Shown one piece after another: positions 26,083-34,031 of a DNA stretch of 64,000 bases. The notes beneath the pieces were generated by a model. The model had not been told where the DNA came from, did no database searches, and saw nothing but the letters and a program-made list of their open reading frames with translations. A program made the translations under genes and the position numbers. Source of the DNA: Streptomyces liliiviolaceus. Lineage in GTDB: Bacteria; Actinomycetota; Actinomycetes; Streptomycetales; Streptomycetaceae. The stretch lies in assembly GCF_018070025.1 (NCBI RefSeq), contig NZ_JAGPYQ010000002.1:1-64000 (forward strand). Direction: 5' to 3'. Numbering within the stretch: the stretch's first letter is position 1; each line of letters begins with the position of its first letter.

Positions 26083-27270
26083 TCACAGGAAGGGGGTGCC
26101 CGGGTCGACGCCCGAGAGTACGCGGCCGTAGATCTCCAGGTTGGTGGCGGGGTTGACGAAGGAGTGCAGCGTCAGGGCGTTGATGTCGCGGGCGATGCGC
26201 TGCAGGGGCACGGACCGCTGGAGGGAGGAGGCGCCGGCGGCCGAGGCGAGCAGATCGACGGCCTCCTTGCAGAGCCGGGTGAGATAGCCGCACTCGGCAC
26301 GGATCCTGGACCGCTCCAGCGGGGTGTACGGGTCGCCGTCACGGGCCTTGGTCTCGATCTCGGCGATCAGCCGGTCGGCCACCAGTTCGGCGGCGGAGAT
26401 CCTCAACTGCGCCTCGGCGAACTGGAGATGGGTGACGGTGGCCTCGTGCTGCCGCTCGTGGAAGGTGTACGTGATGCCGCGCCGGTGGATGCGCTCCTCG
26501 AACTCCGTGAGCGCCGCCCTGCCCAGCCCCAGTGCGGCCGCCGCCGTCCAGGCGCAGAACAGCAGCAGCACGGGCATGCGGTAGAAGGGGTCGTCCGCGT
26601 TGGTCTTCGACGGGGTGCTCCCGGCCAGCATCGGCGCGACCGGGAGCACCCGGTGCGCGGGGACGGAAATGTTCCGGGCCACGACGGTGTTGCTGCCAGT
26701 ACCGGCGAGACCCGTGGTGTCCCAGTCGTCCAGGATCTCCAGCTCGGACATCGGCACCGCGAGCCACAGGATCTCGGGCGGTCCCTCCTGGGGCCGTCCG
26801 TCGGCGGGGACGACAGTGGCCGTCAGCAGATGCCAGTCCGCGTGATGGCAGCCGGTCGCGAAGCCCGAGGCGCCGTCCACCCGGTAGCCCCCGTCGTACG
26901 GCACCGCCGTGGCGCCGGGGACGAGCGTGCCGCCGATCCTGACGTCGGGGCCGGCCGGTCCGGTGAAGAAGTCGTCCTGCGCCTCGTCGGGAAAGAGCGC
27001 CGCGATGTACGAGACCCCCGCCTGACTGAGCGTCACCCAGGCCGTGGAGGCGCATGCGAGGGCGATCTCGGCGAAGACGTCGACCTGGGTGTGCAGCGGG
27101 GTCCGGTAACCGCCGTACCGCGCGGGGACGTTCATCCGGTGCACACCGGTGCCGCTCAGCGCGGCGACGACCTCGTCCGGCACCCGCCGGTCGTGCTCGG
27201 CACGCAGCGCGTTCTGCCTGATCAGCGGCCGTAATTCCCGTACGCGTGCGACGATCCCGGCATCGACCAT
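26083..27270 (-). CDS. Acyl-CoA dehydrogenase-fold flavoprotein (HsaA/DszC-like group)
   Basis: 395 aa. It has the three-part ACAD fold: an N-terminal helical domain (NVPARYGGYRTPLHTQVDVF), a central beta domain (GYRVDGASGFATGCHHADW, and GTGSNTVVARNISVPAHRVL), and a C-terminal four-helix bundle. The catalytic Glu base of true acyl-CoA dehydrogenases is not evident. The ATTGCHHADW and TGSN segments fit flavin-dependent hydroxylases and monooxygenases such as HsaA or DszC, which use reduced FMN from a separate reductase. I prefer the ATG at 27270; a TTG 36 bases upstream also opens the frame. It is followed by the P450. A paralogue lies at 54441-55682. Confidence 0.85.
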   Translation of the reverse strand: MVDAGIVARVRELRPLIRQNALRAEHDRRVPDEVVAALSGTGVHRMNVPARYGGYRTPLHTQVDVFAEIALACASTAWVTLSQAGVSYIAALFPDEAQDDFFTGPAGPDVRIGGTLVPGATAVPYDGGYRVDGASGFATGCHHADWHLLTATVVPADGRPQEGPPEILWLAVPMSELEILDDWDTTGLAGTGSNTVVARNISVPAHRVLPVAPMLAGSTPSKTNADDPFYRMPVLLLFCAWTAAAALGLGRAALTEFEERIHRRGITYTFHERQHEATVTHLQFAEAQLRISAAELVADRLIAEIETKARDGDPYTPLERSRIRAECGYLTRLCKEAVDLLASAAGASSLQRSVPLQRIARDINALTLHSFVNPATNLEIYGRVLSGVDPGTPFL

Positions 27271-27621
27271 GCGGACCACCGTGGCGCGAGGGACCAGCTG
27301 TGTCAACGCCCCGGGATCCGGCCACTTCCGGCGCCACCGGACGAGATGGTGCTACAGTGCGATCAGCACTTGTGTACGCCGCTTCCAGGCGCCGGTGCAG
27401 ATTTCCCTCTCTCCCGCTGATCCGCCCGTCGATTCCGACCGGCGTACAGCATCTTCTTCGCAGCACCTCTCTTCGTACGGCGTTCGTCCGCCGTACGGGT
27501 TTCGAGAAGTGACGCGTTCCGCCGTGCAGGGCGTGAAGTGACCGCTCCTGCTCCGGCCTCTCCCCCAACCGCATGACAGATCAGAGAACTTCAACCATCC
27601 GTCCGCGAAAGGACACCCACC
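27271..27621 (+). other. 351-bp intergenic region: promoter and leader of the Rho paralogue
   Basis: Gap between the divergent flavoprotein and rho-like genes. It holds a possible -10 (TACAGT, 27353-27358) without a clear -35 and a pyrimidine-rich stretch (27395-27420, 27450-27475). A perfect 9-bp hairpin lies at 27474-27497 (CGTACGGCG/CGCCGTACG, loop TTCGTC). I see no small ORF with a ribosome site. A C-rich, structured leader ahead of a rho gene could serve autoregulatory termination. Confidence 0.45.
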
Positions 27622-28767
27622 ATGACCACCACACTCGAACGCCCGCCCACTCCGGTCACCGACCAGGAGCAGGCCACCGGCGTACTCGACATCACCTCGA
27701 ACGGGCAGGGCCACCTGCGCGCCGAGAACCTGCTCCCCACAGGAGCCGACCTTCAGGTCCCCGCCTCGCTGATCCGCCGGTACGGCCTGCGCAAGGGCGA
27801 CCACGTCGAAGGACTGCGCGGCCGGCAGCGCGCCCTCACCGAGATCCGGCGGATCAACGGCCGTCCCGCCGACGAGGCACGCGGCCGTCCGCACTTCCGT
27901 GACCTGACCCCGCTGCACCCGCGCGAGCGGCTGCGCCTCGAACACCCGGCGGGCGGTGCGACCACCCGCCTCGTCGACCTGGTCGCGCCGATCGGCAAGG
28001 GCCAGCGCGGCCTGATCGTCGCCCCGCCCAAGACCGGCAAGACCGTACTGCTCCAGCAGCTGGCCGCCGCCGTGGCCGGCAACCACCCCGAGGCCCGGCT
28101 GATGGTGGTGCTCCTCGACGAGCGTCCCGAGGAGGTGACCGACATGCGCCGCTCCGTGCGCGGCGAGGTGTTCGCGTCCACCTTCGACCAGAGCCCCAAG
28201 CAGCACATCGCGCTGGCCGAGCTGGCCGTCGAGCGAGCCAAGCGGCTCGTCGAGGCGGGCCAGGACGTCGTGATCCTGCTCGACTCGCTCACCCGGCTGT
28301 GCCGGGCCCACAACAACGCGGCCGCGGCGGGTGGCCGTACCCTCAGCGGCGGTGTCGACGCGTCCTCGCTCCAGGGGCCCAAGCGGCTCTTCGGGGCGGC
28401 GCGGCTCGCCGAGGAGGGCGGCTCGCTCACCATCATCGCCACGGCCCTCGTGGACACCGGCTCCCGTGCCGACGACTACTACTTCGAGGAGCTCAAGAGC
28501 ACCGGCAACATGGAGCTCCGGCTGGACCGCACCCTCGCGTCCCGCCGTGTCTTCCCCGCCGTCGACATCACCCCGTCCGGCACCCGCCGCGAGGAACTCC
28601 TCGTCCCCGCGGCCGAGTTGGCCGCCGTACGAGGTCTGCGACGCGCCCTGCACTCCCGCGGTGACGGCCAGGCCGGTCTGGAGACCCTGCTGGAGCGGCT
28701 GCGGCGGACCCCGGACAACGCGACCTTCCTCCGGCAGGTCCAGCAGACGGTGCCGGGCAGCCAGTAG
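27622..28767 (+). CDS. rho: Short Rho transcription termination factor paralogue
   Basis: 381-aa Rho without the long Arg/Asp-rich N-terminal insertion of the main actinobacterial Rho. The ATPase part is intact: P-loop APPKTGKT (134-141), DERPEEVTDMRR (166-177), Walker B VVILLDS (216-222), Q-loop GGRTLSGGVDASSL and R-loop ELKSTGNMEL. The primary RNA-binding domain (about 18-105) is odd. The RNP1 motif of E. coli Rho (GFGFLR, with RNA-stacking Phe62 and Phe64) reads GQGHLR at 28-33, and IYVSPSQIRR reads LQVPASLIRR, so three aromatic contacts are gone. Ring translocase activity is likely, while RNA recognition must differ. AAAGGA lies 9 bases before the ATG. It stands alone. Whether it is a second copy cannot be seen here, but the size argues for that. 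Confidence 0.92.
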   Translation: MTTTLERPPTPVTDQEQATGVLDITSNGQGHLRAENLLPTGADLQVPASLIRRYGLRKGDHVEGLRGRQRALTEIRRINGRPADEARGRPHFRDLTPLHPRERLRLEHPAGGATTRLVDLVAPIGKGQRGLIVAPPKTGKTVLLQQLAAAVAGNHPEARLMVVLLDERPEEVTDMRRSVRGEVFASTFDQSPKQHIALAELAVERAKRLVEAGQDVVILLDSLTRLCRAHNNAAAAGGRTLSGGVDASSLQGPKRLFGAARLAEEGGSLTIIATALVDTGSRADDYYFEELKSTGNMELRLDRTLASRRVFPAVDITPSGTRREELLVPAAELAAVRGLRRALHSRGDGQAGLETLLERLRRTPDNATFLRQVQQTVPGSQ

Positions 28768-28880
28768 GCGGCCGGGAACACCTGCCGCGCGTCGGCGTCC
28801 GCTGCGGCATCCGGGTGTTCGACAGCTCCGTTCGGCCGAGGCGGTTCGCCTTGCGACCTGCGCGTTCCTACGTTTGCGGT

Positions 28881-30185
28881 ATGACCATCGGACTCCCTGC
28901 CCGCACGGCCGTCTCCTGCTCCGCCCTCTGCGTCGTCGGGGCGCTCGCCCTCGGGCCGGCACCGGTCGCGGCCCTCGGCGGGGCGCACACGCCCGTCACC
29001 CCTCGCGTCGGGACGGGCGGCGCGCACACCGGGCCCACTCCGAGCACCGCCCATCCCCCGCCCGCGCCTCCCGCGAAGTCGTCGCCCCCCGCGCCGCCCC
29101 CGACCCTGGACCGTCCCGGGACACAGGTCCGGCTCCGGGCCGGAGCGCCCGGCGTGCCGCAAGGGATGTCCGCCCGGTCCTGGCTGGTGGCGGACGCCGA
29201 CACCGGAGACGTGCTCGCGGCACACAACGCGCACCTCGCCCTGCCGCCCGCCAGCACGTTGAAGACCCTGTTCGCGGTGACCGTGCTCCCGGTGCTGCCC
29301 TCGGCGGTCCGGCACACCGCCACCGAGGCGGACCTGGCCGGCATCGGCCCCGGCAGCAGCCTGGTCGGGGTCCGCGCGGGGCACACCTACCGGGCGTCCG
29401 ACCTGTGGCGGGGCGTCTTCCTCAACTCCGGCAACGACGCCGTCCACGTCCTCGCCGCGATGAACGGCGGCTGGCGCGCCACGGCCGCCCAGATGCAGGC
29501 CAAGGCCCGGTCCCTGGGCGCCCGTGACACCCATGTCGTCTCACCCGACGGCTACGACATGCCCGGGCAGGTGTCGTCCGCCTACGACCTGGCCGTCTTC
29601 GGGCGCGCGGGGCTCCGCAACACGGACTTCGTCCGCTACTGCGCCACCGTCCGCGCGAAGTTCCCCGGCGACGGCTGGGCGTACGAGATCGAGAACACCA
29701 ACCGGCTGCTCTCCGGCGCCGACGGGGTCGCGCCCTATCCGGGGCTCATCGGCATCAAGAACGGGTCCACCTCGCAGGCGGGCAGCACGCTCGTCGCCGC
29801 CGCGCGCCGGGGCGGACACACCCTCGTCGTCACCGTGATGAACCCTCAGGAAGGCGGCAGGTTCGCCGTGTACGAGGAGGCGCGCTCCTTGCTCGACTGG
29901 GGATTCGGGGCCACCGGCCGGGTCGATCCGGTCGGCTCGCTGCTGCCCCGTCCCGTGCCGAGGGCCACCGCGGGTCCGGCGGCCGGGGCACGGCCCGGCC
30001 CGGGTTCGGCCGCCGTTGCGCCGACCGGTCCCCCGGCGCCCGCGGACCGGGCCGCCGAAGACTCCGAGGGGGCCGGTGGCTGGCTGACGACCGCGGGAAC
30101 GCTCGCCGGCGCGGGCGTGCTCGGCGCGGGTGCCGTGGCGCTGGCCCTGCGCCTCCACGGCCGGCGCTCCACCGCCCGGCGCTGA
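28881..30185 (+). CDS. Secreted D-alanyl-D-alanine carboxypeptidase (S11, DacC-type)
   Basis: 434 aa from the ATG at 28881. A signal peptide (about 1-32) leads to a Pro/Ser/Thr-rich linker (about 35-80). The peptidase S11 domain has active-site STLK (125-128), SGN (183-185) and KNG (293-295; usually KTG). A Pro/Ala-rich linker and a C-terminal membrane helix (LAGAGVLGAGAVALALRL) followed by RRSTARR anchor it on the outer face of the membrane. It trims the terminal D-Ala of peptidoglycan stem peptides. The last 340 bp are overlapped antisense by the GT87 gene, exactly the linker and anchor region, which may restrain codon choice there. Confidence 0.92.
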   Translation: MTIGLPARTAVSCSALCVVGALALGPAPVAALGGAHTPVTPRVGTGGAHTGPTPSTAHPPPAPPAKSSPPAPPPTLDRPGTQVRLRAGAPGVPQGMSARSWLVADADTGDVLAAHNAHLALPPASTLKTLFAVTVLPVLPSAVRHTATEADLAGIGPGSSLVGVRAGHTYRASDLWRGVFLNSGNDAVHVLAAMNGGWRATAAQMQAKARSLGARDTHVVSPDGYDMPGQVSSAYDLAVFGRAGLRNTDFVRYCATVRAKFPGDGWAYEIENTNRLLSGADGVAPYPGLIGIKNGSTSQAGSTLVAAARRGGHTLVVTVMNPQEGGRFAVYEEARSLLDWGFGATGRVDPVGSLLPRPVPRATAGPAAGARPGPGSAAVAPTGPPAPADRAAEDSEGAGGWLTTAGTLAGAGVLGAGAVALALRLHGRRSTARR

Positions 30186-31324
30186 CCGACGGGCAGCCCG
30201 AGCAGCAGCCCCAGCGTGATCCACACGTACGCGTTGCTCCCGACGAAGCCGTCGATGCCCGACGCGTCGTCGAACCACAGCCACACGACGCTGCTGCACA
30301 GCAGGACGTACAGGCCCGCGGTGAACCACAGCAGCCGTGCGCGCCGCCGCCGCAGGCCCGTCTCGGTGAGGATCAGCAGCGAGGGCAGCAGCCAGACGAG
30401 GTGGTGCACCCAGGTGATGGGGCTGACCAGACAGGCGGCGAGTCCGGTGAGGGCGAAGGCGCCGAGGACGTCGCCCGTGGCGAGGGCCCGGCGCGCCCGC
30501 CACACCCACACCCCGAGGACGGCGAGCGCCAGCAGCGCCCAGACGGCGCGGCTCGGCTCGGCGGGGTCGGCGAGACGCGCCAGTACGCCTTGCAGCGACT
30601 GGTTGGAGACATAGGCGAGGCGGCCGATACGGGACGTGTCCCAGACCGCGTCGGTCCAGTAGAAGCGGGAGGCGTCCGGCGCGACCAGGGCCGCGAACGC
30701 GGTGGCTGCCCCCGCGACCCCCGTGGCGGTGGCCGCCGCGCGTGGGCGCCGGGCGAGCAGCAGCAGGACGATGAAGATCGCGGGCGTGAGCTTGACCGCC
30801 GCAGCGAGCCCGATCCCGACGCCCGTCCAGCGGCTCCGCCCGTGCGCGATCAGCCGGGCGTCGGCGAGGACGAGCGCCAGCAGCAGGAGGTTGACCTGGC
30901 CGAAGCTGAAGGTGTCGCGGACCGGTTCCAGCAGCGCGAGCAGACAGACGCCCACGGCGAGCCCGAACAGGCCGAACCGGCGCAGTCGGCGCCCGGTCAG
31001 CACGTACATCGTGTGCAGGACGAAGGCCGTCGCGGCGAGGTTGAGCAGCAGGCCGACGGCGATCGCGGTGCGCAGTCCGAGCAGCGCCATCGGCAGCATG
31101 CCGACCGCCGCGAACGGCGGATACGTGAAGCCGTACGTCGTCCCCGGCACCCGGTAGTCGTAGAGGTGCCCGCCGTGGTGGATCCAGGTGCCGACGGCCC
31201 CGTGGTAGACGCGCAGGTCGAACCAGTCCCGCAGCAGGGGCACGGTCGCGGTGAAGACGGTCACGGCGGTGGCCAGGGCGAGGACGAACAGCACACGCCC
31301 CCGGTCGGAGCGCGGCAGCCTCAT
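29846..31324 (-). CDS. GT87-family polyprenol-phosphomannose-dependent mannosyltransferase
   Basis: 492-aa polytopic membrane glycosyltransferase of the GT87/GT-C kind. It has an Asp-containing first loop (RDWFDLRVYHGAV), GFTYPPFAAVGMLP, SFGQVNLLLLALVLAD, AAAVKLTPAIF, and NQSLQGVLARL. Such enzymes add alpha-1,2-mannose to lipomannan or glycoprotein-type acceptors on the outer face of the membrane. The ATG overlaps the stop of the MptB-like gene (ATGA), making a two-gene operon. Odd: membrane homology ends near residue 380 (30185). The remaining 110 residues, rich in Pro, Ala and Ser, are translated from the antisense strand of the carboxypeptidase gene, with the stop at 29846. The tail may be an accident of a missing stop codon. 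Confidence 0.85.
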   Translation of the reverse strand: MRLPRSDRGRVLFVLALATAVTVFTATVPLLRDWFDLRVYHGAVGTWIHHGGHLYDYRVPGTTYGFTYPPFAAVGMLPMALLGLRTAIAVGLLLNLAATAFVLHTMYVLTGRRLRRFGLFGLAVGVCLLALLEPVRDTFSFGQVNLLLLALVLADARLIAHGRSRWTGVGIGLAAAVKLTPAIFIVLLLLARRPRAAATATGVAGAATAFAALVAPDASRFYWTDAVWDTSRIGRLAYVSNQSLQGVLARLADPAEPSRAVWALLALAVLGVWVWRARRALATGDVLGAFALTGLAACLVSPITWVHHLVWLLPSLLILTETGLRRRRARLLWFTAGLYVLLCSSVVWLWFDDASGIDGFVGSNAYVWITLGLLLGLPVGQRRAVERRPWRRRASATAPAPSTPAPASVPAVVSQPPAPSESSAARSAGAGGPVGATAAEPGPGRAPAAGPAVALGTGRGSSEPTGSTRPVAPNPQSSKERASSYTANLPPS

Positions 31325-32727
31325 GCCGTCCGCCCCAGGACGGAGGCGTTCGACGTCTGGTGCGCCTGCCAGAGGACGACCAGCGCGAGCATCCCGCCCG
31401 ACACCGCGAGCGCCAGCTGCTCGCTGTCGGGCGGCCCTCCGCTGGGCAGGACGGCGAGGGCGAGCGCTCCGGTCACCGCGGCCACCCGGTGGCGTACGGA
31501 CGCGCTGGGCGCCGCCGCGGCGATGAGGAACAGGCCCCACAGCGCGTACCAGGGCCTGATGGCCGGGCCGAGCACGGCCACCGTCGCCAGGCTGAGGCCC
31601 AGCGCGTAGACGGGGCTGACGCGAGGGCGGCGCAGCCAGATACCGCCGATGACGACGGCCGTGAGGACGAGGCCGAGGGCGTGCCAGGCGGGCAGCGCGT
31701 ACGGGGCGAGGTCGCTGCCGAGGCCCCGGAGGATGTCGCCGGTGGCGCGGCCCAGGAGGCTGGTGGGCGACCAGTTGTGCGGGGACACGGGTGTCCTCAG
31801 CGCGGCGATCCAGCCGTATCCGGTACCGGCCGCGGCGGTCGCGGCGACGGTGGTGGCGAGTGCGGCGGCCGTGGTCGTGGCGACGGACCGCGCCAAGCCC
31901 CGTCCGGCGCGTACCTGGAGCGCCACGACGGCCGCCAGGCCCAGCACGGCCGGGGCCTTGACCAGGGCGGCCAGGGTGACGAGGACGGCGCCCAGGACGG
32001 GCCAGCGGCCGAGGGCCGCCACCAGTCCGGCGCCGAGCAGGCCGAGCATGATGGCGTCGTTGTGCGCTCCGGCCACCAGGTGCAGCAGGACGAGCGGGTT
32101 GAGCGCGCCGAGCCACAGGGCGGCGGCGGGGTCGGCGCCGCTGTGCCGGGCGAGCTTCGGCAGGGCGGCGGCCATCAGCGCCACGCCGAGCAGCGCGACG
32201 ACCCGCATGCCGAACAGTCCGGCGGGCACCTCGCCCCGCGTGAGCCCGGAGAGCGCGGAGGCGACGGCGAGGAAGACGGGCCCGTACGGTGTCGCGGTCC
32301 TTCGCCACACGGGCGCCACCTCGTCCGCGAGGGGCCCGCCCAGGATGGCGGGGCCGTGCGTGTAGACGTCGAGGTGCGCGTCGACCATCGCGCCCTGGGC
32401 CAGATAGCTGTAGACGTCCCGGCTGAACAGGGGCGGGGCGAGTAGCAGGGGCACCGCCCACACGGCGAGGACGACCAGCAGCGCACGCGGGGTCGGCGGT
32501 TCGGGTCCTCGGACGACCCGCCCCAGCAGCGCCCAGGCGGCGATGAGCAGGACGACTCCGAAGTACACGCCGACCAGGCCGAGTGCCGCCCGTCCGGACG
32601 CGAGCGACGGCAGTTCCCGGACGGGCAGGGCGCCGGCCGTCTCGCCTCCCGCCGCGAGGACGACCGAGCCCGCGAGCCCGAGCAGCTGACAGCGACGCAG
32701 ATCGACGGTGAAATCCTTGGCCAACAC
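31321..32727 (-). CDS. mptB: MptB-like alpha-1,6-mannosyltransferase
   Basis: 468-aa GT-C membrane enzyme with about 12-13 helices. Family features are the loop SRDVYSYLAQGAMVDAHLDV (Arg-Asp pair of the polyprenol-P-mannose enzymes), YTHGP, RRTATPYGPVFL, LGALNPLVLLHLVAGAHNDA, and the late loop AIRPWYALWGLFLI. MptB/MptA proteins extend the alpha-1,6-mannan core of lipomannan in actinobacteria. Streptomyces homologues probably act on phosphatidylinositol-mannoside-type lipids. The start is GTG at 32727 with a weak ribosome site. It is coupled to the GT87 gene. Confidence 0.85.
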   Translation of the reverse strand: MLAKDFTVDLRRCQLLGLAGSVVLAAGGETAGALPVRELPSLASGRAALGLVGVYFGVVLLIAAWALLGRVVRGPEPPTPRALLVVLAVWAVPLLLAPPLFSRDVYSYLAQGAMVDAHLDVYTHGPAILGGPLADEVAPVWRRTATPYGPVFLAVASALSGLTRGEVPAGLFGMRVVALLGVALMAAALPKLARHSGADPAAALWLGALNPLVLLHLVAGAHNDAIMLGLLGAGLVAALGRWPVLGAVLVTLAALVKAPAVLGLAAVVALQVRAGRGLARSVATTTAAALATTVAATAAAGTGYGWIAALRTPVSPHNWSPTSLLGRATGDILRGLGSDLAPYALPAWHALGLVLTAVVIGGIWLRRPRVSPVYALGLSLATVAVLGPAIRPWYALWGLFLIAAAAPSASVRHRVAAVTGALALAVLPSGGPPDSEQLALAVSGGMLALVVLWQAHQTSNASVLGRTA

Positions 32728-32851
32728 TCGGGAAGCGTGTCAAGGCGGGGTGGCCGGAAAGCGACGTGTCCGTCTCGGAGCGGCAGCCGCAGCATGACCG
32801 CCGTCTTACCGACCCGGACGGGCGTCCGGACGGCTGTCCGGGTGCGGCTGC

Positions 32852-33775
32852 TCAGAACACCGACAGGCCGGTGATGGTGGTGAAGCGGTCCAGGGCGGCG
32901 ACTCCCGCGACCGAGTTGCCGTGTCCGTCCAGGCCGGGGCTCCAGACGCAGACCGTGCAGCGGCCGGGGACGACGGCGATGATCCCGCCGCCGACGCCGC
33001 TCTTGCCGGGCAGGCCCACGCGGTAGGCGAACTCGCCCGCCGCGTCGTACGTGCCGCAGGTGAGCATGACCGCGTTGACCTCCTTGGCCTGGCTCATCGT
33101 CAGGAGGCGGGAGCCGTCGGCGCGGATGCCGTGGCGGGCGAGGAAGCCGGTGGCCAGGGCGAGGTCCGCGCAGGACGCCTCTACGGAGCACTGCCGGAAG
33201 TACGCGTCGAGCAGGGCCGGCACCGGGTTGCCGATGTTCCCGTAGGACGCCATGAAGTGGCCCAGCGCGGCGTTGCGGTCGCCGTGGGCGGACTCGGAGG
33301 CTGCCACGTCCTCGTTGATGGCGAGGTGTTCGTTGCCGCTCTCCGCGCGCAGGAAGTCGAGGAGGGTGCCCGCGGCGTCGCCGGTCTGGGTGTGGAGACG
33401 GTCGGTGACGACGAGGGCGCCCGCGTTGATAAAGGGGTTGCGGGGGATGCCGTTCTCGTACTCCAGCTGGACGAGTGAGTTGAAGGGGTTGCCGGAGGGT
33501 TCGCGGCCGACGTGTTCCCAGAGTTCGTCGGCCTCGTGGGCCAGGTCCAGGGCGAGGGTGAAGACCTTGGTGATGGACTGGGTGGAGAAGGGCTGCCGCC
33601 AGTCGCCGACGCCGTACACCGTGCCGTCCAGCTCTGCCACGGCCATGCCGAAGCTCCGGGGGTCGCAGGCGGCGAGGGCCGGGATGTAGTCGGCGGGCCG
33701 GCCGCGGCCGGGGGTCTGCTCGATCTCGGCGGCGATACGGTCCAGAACGGGCTGGAAGGTCAGCGGCGAACTCAT
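32852..33775 (-). CDS. glsA: Glutaminase
   Basis: 307-aa serine-dependent glutaminase, normal length, converting glutamine to glutamate and ammonia in the cytoplasm. The beta-lactamase-like active site S-x-x-K is Ser67-Ile-Thr-Lys70 (QPFSTQSITKVF). Further family motifs are SGNPFNSLVQLEYENGIPRN, PFINAGALVVTD, NRNAA-like GDRNAALGHFMASYGNIGNP, and GLPGKSGVGGGIIAVVP. The ATG at 33775 begins the homology. Its neighbour is the asparagine operon, another ammonia-releasing pathway, but a 256-bp repeat-rich gap separates them, so it is probably independently expressed. Confidence 0.95.
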   Translation of the reverse strand: MSSPLTFQPVLDRIAAEIEQTPGRGRPADYIPALAACDPRSFGMAVAELDGTVYGVGDWRQPFSTQSITKVFTLALDLAHEADELWEHVGREPSGNPFNSLVQLEYENGIPRNPFINAGALVVTDRLHTQTGDAAGTLLDFLRAESGNEHLAINEDVAASESAHGDRNAALGHFMASYGNIGNPVPALLDAYFRQCSVEASCADLALATGFLARHGIRADGSRLLTMSQAKEVNAVMLTCGTYDAAGEFAYRVGLPGKSGVGGGIIAVVPGRCTVCVWSPGLDGHGNSVAGVAALDRFTTITGLSVF

Positions 33776-33820
33776 GATCACATTCTGCCGCCGGGGCACT
33801 CCGTGCGCTGCGGGTCGGTG

Positions 33821-33850
33821 GGGGTCAGCGGGGGTCAGCGGGGGTCACCC
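33821..33850. repeat. 3 x 10-bp tandem repeat (GGGGTCAGCG)
   Basis: Two exact and one partial copy of GGGGTCAGCG upstream of glsA, leading directly into the 20-bp dispersed repeat cluster. Confidence 0.7.
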
Positions 33851-34007
33851 GCGCCGTTCCCCGCGCCCCTGAAAAGCCAAAAGACTGCGCAGTTCCCCGC
33901 GCCCCTAGGTATTCAGGGGCGCGGGGAACTGCGCGGGTGACCCCCACCGGCCGTCAGCTCACCGCGGACGCGAGCCCCCACCCCCTAAGGGGCGCGGGGA
34001 ACTGCGC
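33851..34007. repeat. Cluster of four 20-bp dispersed repeats, two forming a perfect inverted repeat
   Basis: Copies at 33851-33870 (C variant), 33887-33906, 33915-33934 (inverted) and 33988-34007 (inverted). The middle two form a perfect 20-bp stem with an 8-nt loop (AGGTATTC) between the aspA stop codon (34032) and the glsA start codon (33775). The element may terminate aspA transcription. The same 20-mer occurs at 3.8 kb and 61.8 kb. Confidence 0.85.
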
Positions 34008-34031
34008 GACCGGCCCCCACCGGCCGCCGGT

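Noticed and set aside
32718..32751. TTGACA promoter at the start of the mptB-like gene
   Set aside because: TTGACA occurs on the minus strand just before the GTG, but no -10 at proper spacing lies before the start codon.
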